NCBI GenBank assembly: GCA_003154025.1
Contig: PMCE01000445.1
Span: 1-11,539 of the forward strand
DNA from: Syntrophaceae bacterium
GTDB taxonomy: Bacteria; Desulfobacterota; SM23-61
Direction of reading: 5' to 3'
DNA: 11,539 bases
Shown: piece by piece, positions 1-6,384 of the stretch
How positions within the stretch are numbered: the stretch's first letter is position 1
Layout of the letters: each line of letters starts with the position of its first letter
Position numbers and translations under genes: made by a program
Notes under the pieces: generated by a model
What the model saw: only the letters and a program-made list of their open reading frames with translations
The model's database searches: none
Told to the model about the DNA's origin: nothing

Positions 1-46
1 ATTCACGGAGTCAGAGTCCGTTGTCCTACCGTTGAACGATCCCCCA
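1..46 (-). tRNA. tRNA-Gln (anticodon CUG), 3' part cut off by the window edge
   Basis: Read on the minus strand, the gene starts at 46 with TGGGGGA (acceptor 5' strand) followed by TC, a D-arm containing AACGGTAGGAC, and a 5-bp anticodon stem ACGGA/TCCGT (plus-strand 17-21 and 5-9). The stem closes the 7-nt loop CTCTGAC. The anticodon is CTG (plus-strand 12-14), which reads CAG glutamine codons. The unusual initial U of the acceptor stem is typical of bacterial tRNA-Gln. The variable loop, T-arm and acceptor 3' strand lie to the left of the window, so the acceptor pairing cannot be verified here. Confidence 0.93.
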
Positions 47-62
47 ACCGTATGGTCATTAA

Positions 63-91
63 AAAATAGCCGAAAATGAAGGAGGAGTCAA
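63..91 (-). promoter_or_regulatory. sigma70-type promoter of the tRNA-Gln gene
   Basis: On the minus strand a -35 box TTGACT (plus-strand 86-91) is separated by exactly 17 bp from a -10 box TATTTT (plus-strand 63-68). Transcription would begin around 55-57, leaving a leader of about 10 nt before the mature tRNA 5' end at 46. Box quality, spacing and position relative to the tRNA all agree. Confidence 0.75.
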
Positions 92-116
92 CAAGAAAAA
101 CGACAAGAAAAACGAC
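91..116. repeat. 12-bp tandem duplication, two perfect copies
   Basis: The unit ACAAGAAAAACG occurs at 91-102 and again at 103-114, followed by the first two bases of a third copy. It lies just upstream of the -35 box of the tRNA promoter. On the minus strand it therefore gives two in-phase T-rich tracts in the position of an UP element. The tracts could stimulate the tRNA promoter, but the duplication may simply be slippage. Confidence 0.7.
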
Positions 117-122
117 CTTTGA

Positions 123-229
123 TTCAGACACCAGACGTCAGACTTCAAACATCAGACTGAACGGGAAAAAGGCCAGCGGGGAGACAAAGGAAAGGTCTGG
201 AGTCTGAGGTCTGAAGTCCAGTGTCTGAA
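123..229. repeat. inverted pair of 7-nt-periodic repeat arrays
   Basis: The left array (123-157) is five consecutive heptamers: TTCAGAC, ACCAGAC, GTCAGAC, TTCAAAC, ATCAGAC, consensus NTCAGAC. The right array (195-229) is five heptamers in the opposite sense: GTCTGGA, GTCTGAG, GTCTGAA, GTCCAGT, GTCTGAA, consensus GTCTGAN. A 37-bp spacer (158-194) separates them. The arms are complementary over most of their length, so RNA or single-stranded DNA could form a long imperfect hairpin that can also slip in 7-nt steps. There is no perfect repeat or spacer unit, so this is not a CRISPR. It contains no gene, and its function is unknown. Confidence 0.8.
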
Positions 230-279
230 CTGCGGGCAACCTTCCAAAAGTGCTTGATTCGGTCCATCCGGGGTGCTAG

Positions 280-344
280 GTTACGGCAGGAAATTCCCTA
301 CTGCGGGCCTGAGCCCCTGCCGCGGTCAGGCTCCCCGGGGTAAC
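280..344 (+). other. foldable GC-rich leader upstream of the phosphatase gene
   Basis: A possible closing stem GTTAC/GTAAC (280-284 with 340-344) encloses an 8-bp hairpin, GGGCCTGA at 305-312 with TCAGGCTC at 326-333 (one G-U pair). A competing pairing, GGCAGG at 285-290 with CCTGCC at 316-321, would be mutually exclusive with that hairpin. It ends 8 nt before the Shine-Dalgarno (353-357) of the next gene. I do not recognise a known riboswitch class, and GC-rich DNA pairs easily by chance. Confidence 0.3.
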
Positions 345-362
345 GGAAAAGTGGAGGTCTTA

Positions 363-959
363 ATGATCGCCGGCAAATCCTATCTGGCGAAGATGAAGTC
401 CATCGCCCTCGCCGGCATCCTCGCCCTGGTTCTATTCTACACCCCCTGTGCGGCGCAGACATCCTCTCCGCTTCGCCCCGCCCATTGGGCCCAGCCGATG
501 CAACTGGAAGGGGTTCCCAACCTCCATCGAGTTTCGGATACCCTCTACCGAGGCGCTCAGCCTTCCGCCGAAGGCATGCGAAACCTGGAGGCCATGGGAA
601 TCGTGACCATCGTCAACCTCCGTTCCTTCCACTCCGACCTTGGCCAGATAAAGGGGACCGGATTGGCCTACGAACGCATTTACATGAAGGCCTGGCATCC
701 GGAGGAAGAGGACGCCGTCCGATTCCTCCAAATCGTCACCCACCCCAAACGAACTCCTGTGCTGGTCCACTGCCAGCATGGGGCAGACCGCACCGGGGCC
801 ATGTGTGCAATCTACCGCGTGGCGGTTCAAGGATGGAGCAAGGAAGAAGCCCTAAAGGAAATGACCGTGGGAGGGTTTGGTTTTCACGGGATATGGCAGG
901 ATCTGATTCAATGGATCTATACCTTGGACTTTGAGGGAATCAAAGAAAAGTGGAAATAA
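363..959 (+). CDS. exported tyrosine/dual-specificity-type phosphatase
   Basis: The product is 198 aa from the ATG at 363, chosen because GGAGG at 353-357 sits 5 nt upstream; the same frame opens earlier from a GTG at 273 without such a site. Residues about 11-32 form a hydrophobic signal peptide starting at a second Met (residue 11) and ending in PCAAQ, so the mature enzyme is probably periplasmic. The signature HCQHGADRTG supplies the catalytic Cys137 and phosphate-binding Arg143 of the C-x5-R loop. The preceding segment (LYRGAQPSAEGMRNLEAMGI) matches the beta1-alpha1 region of bacterial DSP-like phosphatases. The family forms a cysteinyl-phosphate intermediate. The substrate is unknown; phosphoprotein, phosphoinositide and polyphosphate are all possible. 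The dipeptidase gene follows after about 80 nt and may be co-transcribed. Confidence 0.87.
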   Translation: MIAGKSYLAKMKSIALAGILALVLFYTPCAAQTSSPLRPAHWAQPMQLEGVPNLHRVSDTLYRGAQPSAEGMRNLEAMGIVTIVNLRSFHSDLGQIKGTGLAYERIYMKAWHPEEEDAVRFLQIVTHPKRTPVLVHCQHGADRTGAMCAIYRVAVQGWSKEEALKEMTVGGFGFHGIWQDLIQWIYTLDFEGIKEKWK

Positions 960-987
960 AGCAGGATGCAGACCCGGCCGGATAAAA

Positions 988-1021
988 CCCGGGGGATGTC
1001 TGGCTTTGATCCTCCCGCGGG
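988..1021 (+). other. intergenic hairpin between phosphatase and dipeptidase genes
   Basis: GGGGGAT at 991-997 pairs with ATCC and CCC at 1009-1016 (one bulged T), and the stem can be extended by CCC 988-990 with GGG 1019-1021. No U-tract follows, so it is not a standard intrinsic terminator. It ends just before the Shine-Dalgarno of the dipeptidase and could protect or modulate that part of the message. Confidence 0.3.
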
Positions 1022-1039
1022 ATGAATGGAGGTTTTCGA

Positions 1040-2149
1040 GTGGAGAAGTTGAGAGTGAACCGCCGTCAATTCCTGCAGTATTCTTCCACCGTGGGGATTG
1101 CTTGGGCCCTGGGTGGAATGATACCGTCCTGCGCGCAGGCTCCGCCGAGAGCGGTTCCTGATCGGGCGCCCCTTGGGGACCTGCGGATCATCGATCCCCA
1201 TGCTCACCCGGATCAATTCCACACCCTTCGGCCGGGTCGCACCGATTACAGCTCTACTCTAGAAGCAATTAAGGCCGTGGGGATGGCGGCCAGCGCCTTT
1301 GCCGCGGTGGGCGACCTGGAGTATTTCAGCAGGAGTTCCTTCGTGCCTTTGTACCAAAGTACCAAGACTCAGCTACAGAGGGTTCTTGGTCTGGTGAAGG
1401 CGGGAAAGGTAAAAATAGTCCTGAAAGCTTCCGATGTGCCGGGAGTTGTGAATCCGGGAAACCCTCCGGGGGCCATCCTGGCCATAGAAGGCGGAGATCC
1501 TCTGGAGGGTAAACCGGAACGGGTCAATGAGTTCTATCAAATGGGAGTGAGAATCATTACCGTCGTCCATTACCGCAACAACGAACTGGGCGACATCATG
1601 GCTTCCTATGGAAGCATGGACCCCGGCCCTTACAAGGATGGCCTGACTCCAGCCGGGCGGAAGGTAATCGAGCGGATGCAGGAAGTGGGGATGGTCGTGG
1701 ATGTGGCCCATGCTCACCCCAAGACTTTGCGGGGCATCGCCGAAATGAATCCCCAAAACCTGCTGGATTCGCACACCAGCCCTTGCCCCGGCGAAGATCT
1801 AAAGCGGTGCCACCGGCAGCGCACCTGGAAGGATATGGAACTCATCGTCAAAACGGGGGGGGTCGTCTGCACCTGGCCTTTTGCCTTCGACCGGCCAGAT
1901 CAAAGGCGTAAAACTTTCGCCGACTGGGCCCGGGAAATCATGGAGATGAAAAAGCGGCTGGGAATGGATCATGTAGGGTTGGGAACGGACGGAGGGGGGA
2001 GCATCCCCCGGTTCATCGAAGGATACCGCGATGTGCGGGACTTACCTCGATTGGCCGCGGCCATGCAGGAAGCCGGTTTTTCGCCGGAGGAGGTCAAGGC
2101 CTACATGGGAGGCAACGTCTACCGCATCCTTCGGGCCTGCATCGGTTAG
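1040..2149 (+). CDS. Tat-exported membrane dipeptidase-like protein (peptidase family M19)
   Basis: I start at the GTG at 1040 (369 aa) because GGAGG at 1028-1032 lies 7 nt upstream; an in-frame ATG at 1022 has no ribosome site. The N-terminus carries a twin-arginine motif, NRRQFLQ (Arg8, Arg9), before a hydrophobic stretch. IPSC at Cys31 resembles a lipobox, so it may be a lipoprotein. M19-like landmarks follow in order: DPHAHPD (His54, His56, Asp58), AIEGGDPL (Glu150), DVAHAH (His224), DSHTSP (His245) and GLGTDGGG (Asp317). These are the positions of the binuclear zinc ligands in renal dipeptidase-type enzymes, which cleave dipeptides and some related amides. HxH replaces the HxD of the classical enzyme, as I recall for several bacterial branches. 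Tat export fits loading of metal in the cytoplasm. The true substrate is unknown. Confidence 0.87.
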   Translation: MEKLRVNRRQFLQYSSTVGIAWALGGMIPSCAQAPPRAVPDRAPLGDLRIIDPHAHPDQFHTLRPGRTDYSSTLEAIKAVGMAASAFAAVGDLEYFSRSSFVPLYQSTKTQLQRVLGLVKAGKVKIVLKASDVPGVVNPGNPPGAILAIEGGDPLEGKPERVNEFYQMGVRIITVVHYRNNELGDIMASYGSMDPGPYKDGLTPAGRKVIERMQEVGMVVDVAHAHPKTLRGIAEMNPQNLLDSHTSPCPGEDLKRCHRQRTWKDMELIVKTGGVVCTWPFAFDRPDQRRKTFADWAREIMEMKKRLGMDHVGLGTDGGGSIPRFIEGYRDVRDLPRLAAAMQEAGFSPEEVKAYMGGNVYRILRACIG

Positions 2150-2177
2150 AGGGGGCTGCGGTCCAGCAATGTCGCGT

Positions 2178-2223
2178 CCCGGAATTTATTTTTGAGGCCC
2201 GAGGCTGGGAAGTAAATTCGGGG
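2178..2223 (+). promoter_or_regulatory. hairpin overlapping the ribosome site of the DUF3795 gene
   Basis: Positions 2178-2188 and 2213-2223 form an 11-bp inverted repeat with one mismatch (core GAATTTA/TAAATTC). A small GCC-CGA-GGC hairpin sits inside the loop at 2197-2205. The 3' arm runs into GGGAGG (2221-2226), the Shine-Dalgarno of the gene starting at 2234, so folding would partly hide that site. The T-rich stretch 2185-2193 lies inside the structure rather than after it, so a terminator reading is weaker. Confidence 0.4.
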
Positions 2224-2233
2224 AGGGTTGAAT

Positions 2234-2755
2234 ATGGAGGGATGGAGGGAGGAGGAGATTCGGAATAAGGATTTGATGGCTCCCTGCGGGCTGTACTGCG
2301 GGGCCTGCGGGGTATACCTTGCCACCCGGGATCAGAACGAGAAGTTCAAGGCGGTAATGGGGAGTCTCTATGGAACGAAACCGGAGGAGACCGAATGTCT
2401 CGGCTGCATGCAGGCCGAGCCGCCCAAGAAGATGTATGGGTTCTGCAAAGCTTGCCAGATAAGGAATTGCGTGAAAGCGAAGGGCTTGTCCTCCTGCCAT
2501 CAATGCAAGGAGTGGCCTTGCGAGAGGATCGAAAAGTTCGGGTTCGCCACCGGCGTGCGAGTCATGAAAAGGGCGATTCCCCTCTGGCGCGCCAAAGTCG
2601 CCGAGTACGGCGAAGAGAAGGGCAGCGTAGAATGGGCGCGGGCAGAATGCGAACGGTATCACTGCCCTTCGTGCGGGAAGGCGCTTTTCCGGGGGGCGCA
2701 GCGCTGCCGGGCCTGCAAAAAGCCGGTGGCGGATGATCTGGATGGATCTTTGTGA
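2234..2755 (+). CDS. DUF3795 family cysteine-rich protein with C-terminal zinc ribbon
   Basis: The product is 173 aa from the ATG at 2234, 7 nt after GGGAGG; a TTG two codons earlier is possible but less likely. No signal peptide or membrane segment is visible, so it is cytoplasmic. The N-terminal motif APCGLYCGACGVYL, then ECLGC, FCKAC, SCHQC and WPC, is the pattern of DUF3795 proteins, common in anaerobes and presumed to bind metal. The C-terminal tail has CPSC and CRAC pairs about 14 residues apart, a zinc-ribbon arrangement that not all family members carry. I count 16 cysteines in 173 residues. No biochemical role is established that I know of. It lies between the dipeptidase and the TRAP operon, with a 93-bp gap before dctP, and its link to either is unclear. 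Confidence 0.85.
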   Translation: MEGWREEEIRNKDLMAPCGLYCGACGVYLATRDQNEKFKAVMGSLYGTKPEETECLGCMQAEPPKKMYGFCKACQIRNCVKAKGLSSCHQCKEWPCERIEKFGFATGVRVMKRAIPLWRAKVAEYGEEKGSVEWARAECERYHCPSCGKALFRGAQRCRACKKPVADDLDGSL

Positions 2756-2848
2756 AGGGACCGCGAAAAGCTTGACCGCAAAATGACCGGGGGCTTCACC
2801 CGCAGGAATTAAAAAGACGATAAGAAGAATACCGAACAGGAGGGGCAA

Positions 2849-3829
2849 ATGGAAAAAAGATCATGGAGTATCATGGCGGTTGGGATCCTCTTCCTGGTTA
2901 TTTGTCTCCCAGGTTTGTCCGGAGCTGCCGAGAAAGTGATCAAGCTGGGCCACGTCCTGGACACCAAACATCCCTACCACATCGGATCTGAATACTTCGC
3001 CAAGAGGACCGCGGAACTGACCAAGGGCAAGGTGGAAGTCCAGATCTATCCCAGCTCCCAGCTGGGGAACGAGAGGGAACTGGTGGAAGGCATGCAGGTG
3101 GGAACCATGGAGATGGGCGCTTCCACCTCCGCCGTGGCGGCCCGGTTTGTGAAGGAGATCGAAATCTTCAACCTTCCTTTCCTCTTCAAGGATTTTCAGC
3201 ACCTCTATAAGATCCTCGACAGCCAGTTCGGAGAGGATATCAATCAGGCCAGCCAGAAGAAGGGCCTCCGGATTCTGGCCTGGTGGGTGGGGGGATCGCG
3301 CAGCGTCTATGCCCGCAAACCCATCAGCGACTTGGCCTCCATGAAGGGGATGAAGATTCGCACCATCGAAAGTCCGGTCGTCGTTGCCGCCTGGAAAGCC
3401 TTGGGTTTGATCCCCACCCCCATTCCCTTCGGCGAGGTTTACACCGCTCTGCAGCAGGGGGTGGTGGATGCCGGGGAGGGGAACGTCATCAGCTACGAAA
3501 GCATGAAGTTCGATGAAGTGGCGCCCTACCTTTCGCACATCAAGTACCTCATCACCGTGCAAATTCTGCTCATCAGTGAGAGCTTTTTCAGGGGTCTTCC
3601 CGGCGAAGTTCAAACCGCCCTCATCCAGGCCGGTAAAGAATGCGTGGCGGTGGAAAGAAAGGCCAACGAAGAGGCGGAAGAAAAAATCATCGAACTGCTG
3701 AAGAAAAAGAAGAAGACCGTGGTGATCCCGAATCTGGACCCTTTCATCGCCGGCGTGCAGCCCGTCTATGAGCAGTATGGCAAGGCGCTCGGGTTGGACC
3801 GGATCAAGTGGATTCAGAGTTATAAGTAG
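2849..3829 (+). CDS. dctP: TRAP transporter periplasmic solute-binding protein, DctP family
   Basis: The product is 326 aa, the usual length for the family, with the ribosome site AGGAGGGG a few bases before the ATG. Residues 1-27 are a Sec signal peptide (basic start, hydrophobic core, GLSGAA cleavage region). The mature protein begins with the typical strand VIKLGHVLDTKHPYH, and further family motifs include SSQLGNERELVEGMQVGTMEM and FNLPFLF. GMKIRTIES places the conserved Arg171, which in characterised relatives forms a salt bridge with the carboxylate of the ligand. IPFGEVYTALQQGVVDAGEGN is also typical. The imported substrate is therefore probably an organic acid, but the sequence does not identify it. 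The membrane subunits follow directly, making a complete system; the symbol is the generic family name. Confidence 0.95.
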   Translation: MEKRSWSIMAVGILFLVICLPGLSGAAEKVIKLGHVLDTKHPYHIGSEYFAKRTAELTKGKVEVQIYPSSQLGNERELVEGMQVGTMEMGASTSAVAARFVKEIEIFNLPFLFKDFQHLYKILDSQFGEDINQASQKKGLRILAWWVGGSRSVYARKPISDLASMKGMKIRTIESPVVVAAWKALGLIPTPIPFGEVYTALQQGVVDAGEGNVISYESMKFDEVAPYLSHIKYLITVQILLISESFFRGLPGEVQTALIQAGKECVAVERKANEEAEEKIIELLKKKKKTVVIPNLDPFIAGVQPVYEQYGKALGLDRIKWIQSYK

Positions 3830-3889
3830 GGTCTGAGGACGGGGAGACTCATCTCCTAACCGGAAATCCTTATCCCGGAAGGCGGACAA

Positions 3890-4360
3890 ATGAGAATGCC
3901 GGGGTGGTTGAAGATGATCTATCAGAAACCCGTGGAGGTGGCCTGCGGTGCATTGATGGTGGCCATTACGGGGGTCGTTTTCCTTCAGGTCGTATCGCGT
4001 TATGTGTTCAGCTACCCCTTTGACTGGCCTGAAGAACTGGCCCGTTATCTCTTTATCTGGGTGGCTCTTCTGGGAGCGGCCCTGGCTTTGAAGCGCGGTG
4101 CGCACTTCAGCATCGATGCCCTGGTGAAAAGACTTCCGGCCAAGTGGCGGCGAATCGTTCCGCTTTTGATCCAAACCACGCTCGGAGTCTTCACCCTGGT
4201 CGTATCGCTGAAGGGATTCCAACTGGCCATGAGAGTGGGGGAGCAGCTCTCCTCGGGGATGGAAATTTCGATGACCTATCCGTATCTATCCGTCCCGGTC
4301 AGCTTTGCCGTCATGTTCAAATACATCGTTGCGGAGATCTCTTCTCTGCTCAAAAAATAG
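3890..4360 (+). CDS. dctQ: TRAP transporter small permease subunit, DctQ family
   Basis: The product is 156 aa with four hydrophobic segments at roughly residues 15-36, 47-67, 86-108 and 130-150, the usual DctQ topology. The diagnostic stretch is DWPEELARYLFIWVALLGAALALKRGAH, in which the W-x-EE-x-AR-x-LFIW core and the following K-R-G-x-H are strongly conserved in the family. DctQ pairs with DctM in the inner membrane and is needed for sodium-driven uptake of the solute delivered by DctP. The gene starts 60 nt after dctP and ends 18 nt before dctM. The upstream ribosome site is weak (GGAAGGCGG, 3878-3886). Confidence 0.93.
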   Translation: MRMPGWLKMIYQKPVEVACGALMVAITGVVFLQVVSRYVFSYPFDWPEELARYLFIWVALLGAALALKRGAHFSIDALVKRLPAKWRRIVPLLIQTTLGVFTLVVSLKGFQLAMRVGEQLSSGMEISMTYPYLSVPVSFAVMFKYIVAEISSLLKK

Positions 4361-4378
4361 GCCTCTTCGGATTCCGGT

Positions 4379-5659
4379 ATGATTTTGATCCTGTTCATCC
4401 TCTTCTTTCTTTTCATGGCCTTCAACGCGCCCATCTCTTTCTCCCTGGGGGTGGCCAGCGCGATCACCGCCTACCTGAAGGGCAGTGCCTCCCTGCTCAT
4501 CATTTCCCAGAAGATCTTCACATCTCTGGATTCTTTTCCCCTCCTCGCCATTCCCCTCTTCATTCTGGCCGGGTCCTTCCTCGAAACCGGAGGGGTGGGG
4601 ATGAGGCTGGTGAACCTGGCCAACGTTCTGGTCAGACATGTGAGCGGAGGGCTAGGATTCGTGGTGATCGTTTCCACGATATTCTTCTCGGAAATCTCGG
4701 GCTCTTCGGCCGCGGATGCCGCGGCCATCGGCTCGGTTACCATTCCGGCCATGATCCGCCTCCGCTATCGTCCGGCCTTCGCCACGGCCATCGTCGCCGC
4801 TTCCGGGGGCATGGCCGCGCTGATCCCCCCGAGCATCATCGGGGTCATCTATGGATGGCAGGCCAATGCGTCCGTGGGGGCCATATTCCTGGGGGGATTT
4901 CTGCCCGGCTTCATCATGGGCGGAGGGCTCTGCGTCTACACGTATTTTTACGCCAAGAAAATGAAGTTTCCGACCGAGACCAGGGCGACTCGGGGAGAAG
5001 TATGGCTGGCCTTCAAGGAATCCCTGCCGGCGCTCCTGATGCCGGTCATCATCCTCGGGGGCATCTTCACGGGCGTCTTTACCGCCACCGAGGCGGCGGC
5101 GGTGGCGGTGGTCTACGGGTTTCTCGTGGCCCTGTTTTATTACCGCGAACTGAAGTGGCAGGATATTCCGAGGATCCTGGTTGAATCCGCGGTCACCACC
5201 GGATTCGTGGGCCTCCTCCTGGGGCTGGCCAGCGTCTTCGGCTGGGTCCTGACGGTCGAACAGGCGCCTTTGAAACTGGCGAACCTCATCCTGTCCGTAT
5301 CCACGAGCCAGTGGGTCTTTCTCCTGCTGGTCAATATTCTCTTCCTCGTCGCGGGCTGTTTCCTGAACGCCACGGCCATCCTGATCATCCTGGTCCCCAT
5401 CCTTTTGCCCATGGCCCAGAAGTTCGGGGTGGACCTCATCCATTTCGGGATCATGCTCATCGCCAACCTGGGCATCGGATATGTCACCCCGCCGGTGGGG
5501 ACCTGCCTCTACGTGGCCTGCGGGATCTCCAAGCAGCCCTTGGCGGAGGTGATCAAGCCCCTGGCACCCTATCTCCTCGTCATGGTGATCATGCTGATGC
5601 TGATCACCTATGTCCCCTGGATCTCCCTGGTCATTCCCAACCTGGTTTACGGGAAATGA
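4379..5659 (+). CDS. dctM: TRAP transporter large permease subunit, DctM family
   Basis: The product is 426 aa, full length for DctM, and almost entirely hydrophobic with a dozen or so membrane segments. Family features include the N-terminus FMAFNAPISFSLGVASA, the first hairpin motif SEISGSSAADAAAIGSV, then MIRLRYRPAFATAIVAASGG and LIPPSIIGVIYG. The C-terminal half repeats the pattern, with TEAAAVAVVYGF and ANLGIGYVTPPVGTCLYVA. This elevator-type subunit carries the solute with sodium. No good Shine-Dalgarno precedes the ATG, and the gap to dctQ is only 18 nt, so translation is probably coupled to dctQ. An open alternative frame across this gene is a codon-bias shadow. Confidence 0.95.
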   Translation: MILILFILFFLFMAFNAPISFSLGVASAITAYLKGSASLLIISQKIFTSLDSFPLLAIPLFILAGSFLETGGVGMRLVNLANVLVRHVSGGLGFVVIVSTIFFSEISGSSAADAAAIGSVTIPAMIRLRYRPAFATAIVAASGGMAALIPPSIIGVIYGWQANASVGAIFLGGFLPGFIMGGGLCVYTYFYAKKMKFPTETRATRGEVWLAFKESLPALLMPVIILGGIFTGVFTATEAAAVAVVYGFLVALFYYRELKWQDIPRILVESAVTTGFVGLLLGLASVFGWVLTVEQAPLKLANLILSVSTSQWVFLLLVNILFLVAGCFLNATAILIILVPILLPMAQKFGVDLIHFGIMLIANLGIGYVTPPVGTCLYVACGISKQPLAEVIKPLAPYLLVMVIMLMLITYVPWISLVIPNLVYGK

Positions 5660-5666
5660 TGCCGGG

Positions 5667-5698
5667 CGGGAAAGGGACTGCCTGCGGTTGCCCTCCCG
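5667..5698 (+). terminator. possible hairpin after dctM
   Basis: CGGG (5667-5670) and GGG (5674-5676) can pair with CCC (5691-5693) and CCCG (5695-5698), leaving a small AAA/T internal loop and a 14-nt apical loop. It starts 8 nt after the dctM stop. There is no U-tract, so an intrinsic terminator is only weakly supported. The rest of the gap to 5812 shows nothing recognisable. Confidence 0.25.
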
Positions 5699-5812
5699 TC
5701 TAATGGCCCTGTCTCTTTCCCCGGCTTCCCTTTCTGAAAGACTCGATCCCCTGCGGGCGATAAACCTGCCTGGTCGGCCCCTTCGTTGATCGGGAACCTG
5801 GGAAAGAAATCC

Positions 5813-5841
5813 TTGACAAGCGGGGGGTGAATATATTATTT
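5813..5841 (+). promoter_or_regulatory. sigma70-type promoter of the MarR-family gene
   Basis: A consensus -35 box TTGACA lies at 5813-5818. An AT-rich segment downstream supplies the -10 box, either TATTAT (5834-5839, 15-bp spacer) or TTATTT (5836-5841, 17-bp spacer). The abrupt change from G-rich to AT-rich sequence here is typical of a promoter. Transcription would start around 5846-5850, about 30-35 nt before the regulator's start codon. This also rules out the upstream GTG at 5827 as the start. Confidence 0.6.
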
Positions 5842-5851
5842 TGTACACAAA
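5840..5851. promoter_or_regulatory. candidate operator palindrome at the MarR promoter
   Basis: TTTGT-AC-ACAAA is a perfect inverted repeat with a 2-bp centre overlapping the -10 box edge and predicted start site. MarR-family dimers usually bind AT-rich palindromes in their own promoter, so autorepression is the simplest reading. It does not match the TACAATT-type operator known for OhrR. Confidence 0.45.
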
Positions 5852-5880
5852 GTAAATTTAGGACCCGGGAAAGGCATTCC

Positions 5881-6294
5881 ATGCCCCAGTATGAAGACTG
5901 TATTATCTTTCTTCTGGCCAAGGCGTATCAGCGGGCCCACTCGGCTTTTAAGATGAGACTCGCCCCGTTTGGAATCACCCCGGTCCAGCACCTGATTCTG
6001 GCCGTCCTGGGGGAGGAGGATTTCCTTTCGCCGGCGGAGATCTCCGCCCGGGTAGCCATGGACGGGGCCACACTATCAGGGGTTATGGACCGCATGACCG
6101 AAGCGGGCCTGATCAAAAAAGAAGATCACCCGCAGGACCGAAGGTCCATCCGGGTTTCTCTCAGCCCCAAGGCCAAAAAGATGAGGGAGGAACTGGCCGA
6201 CCAGAGAAAGTCCATCAACGAGGAGCTGACCGCCAAATTCTCCCTGGAAGAGAAACTCCTGCTCAAGCGGATGCTCAAAGACCTGGTGGGGTGA
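5881..6294 (+). CDS. MarR-family transcriptional regulator
   Basis: The product is 137 aa from the ATG at 5881, a normal MarR length. The frame extends to a GTG at 5827, but that codon lies inside the promoter. After an N-terminal dimerisation helix (QYEDCIIFLLAKAYQRAHSA) comes a winged helix-turn-helix: FGITPVQHLILAVL, LSPAEISARVAMDGATLSGVMDRMTEAGLI (recognition helix) and the wing HPQDRRSIRVSLSPKAKK with the conserved D-x-R. The C-terminal helix completes the dimer. The only cysteine, Cys7, lies in the first helix, close to but not exactly at the position of the sensing cysteine of OhrR. The next gene, 90 nt on, is an OsmC-family protein, matching the familiar pairing of OhrR-type MarR proteins with Ohr/OsmC peroxidases. 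Redox sensing is inference. The ribosome site (GGGAAAGG, 5867-5874) is weak. Confidence 0.9.
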   Translation: MPQYEDCIIFLLAKAYQRAHSAFKMRLAPFGITPVQHLILAVLGEEDFLSPAEISARVAMDGATLSGVMDRMTEAGLIKKEDHPQDRRSIRVSLSPKAKKMREELADQRKSINEELTAKFSLEEKLLLKRMLKDLVG

Positions 6295-6317
6295 TCGTTT
6301 GCCTACGAATAAAAATA

Positions 6318-6352
6318 CGGTTTCGGGTTTCGAGTTCCGGGTTCAGGGTTTA
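6318..6352. repeat. degenerate 7-nt repeat array, five units
   Basis: Five consecutive heptamers CGGTTTC, GGGTTTC, GAGTTCC, GGGTTCA and GGGTTTA (consensus GGGTTYC) fill most of the gap between the MarR and OsmC genes. The unit length equals that of the arrays at 123-229, although the consensus differs. No coding potential is apparent. Confidence 0.65.
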
Positions 6353-6361
6353 TTAAAACCC
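6346..6361 (+). other. short perfect hairpin upstream of the selenoprotein gene
   Basis: GGGTTT (6346-6351) and AAACCC (6356-6361) form a perfect 6-bp stem around the tetraloop ATTA, formed by the end of the heptamer array. The palindrome TTCGCGAA (6363-6370) follows. These sit just before the Shine-Dalgarno GAGGAGGG of the next gene. Possible roles are a regulator site or an mRNA element; none is proven. Confidence 0.35.
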
Positions 6362-6384
6362 ATTCGCGAAAAGAGGAGGGAGTC

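Noticed and set aside
123..229. CRISPR array
   Set aside because: The units are 7 nt, degenerate and without unique spacers; the two halves are inverted.
273..362. Longer phosphatase start at the GTG at 273
   Set aside because: It would place 30 residues ahead of a good signal peptide, while the ATG at 363 has GGAGG at the right distance.
2771..2800. Promoter for dctP from the TTGACC at 2772-2777
   Set aside because: No acceptable -10 box lies 15-19 bp downstream.
2861..4222. Long minus-strand open frame across dctP and dctQ
   Set aside because: Its translation is low-complexity, rich in H, P, R and G, and matches no family. The plus strand carries clear TRAP proteins, so it is a codon-bias shadow.
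4144..5184. 346-codon plus-strand frame overlapping dctQ and dctM
   Set aside because: It overlaps two well-recognised genes and shows no domain; it is an alternative-frame shadow.
4652..5848. Long minus-strand open frame across dctM
   Set aside because: Its composition is charged and repetitive (many D, R, G, Q), the antisense signature of a GC-rich membrane protein gene.
5827..5880. Longer MarR start at the GTG at 5827
   Set aside because: That codon lies between the -35 and -10 boxes, and the extra residues are not MarR-like.
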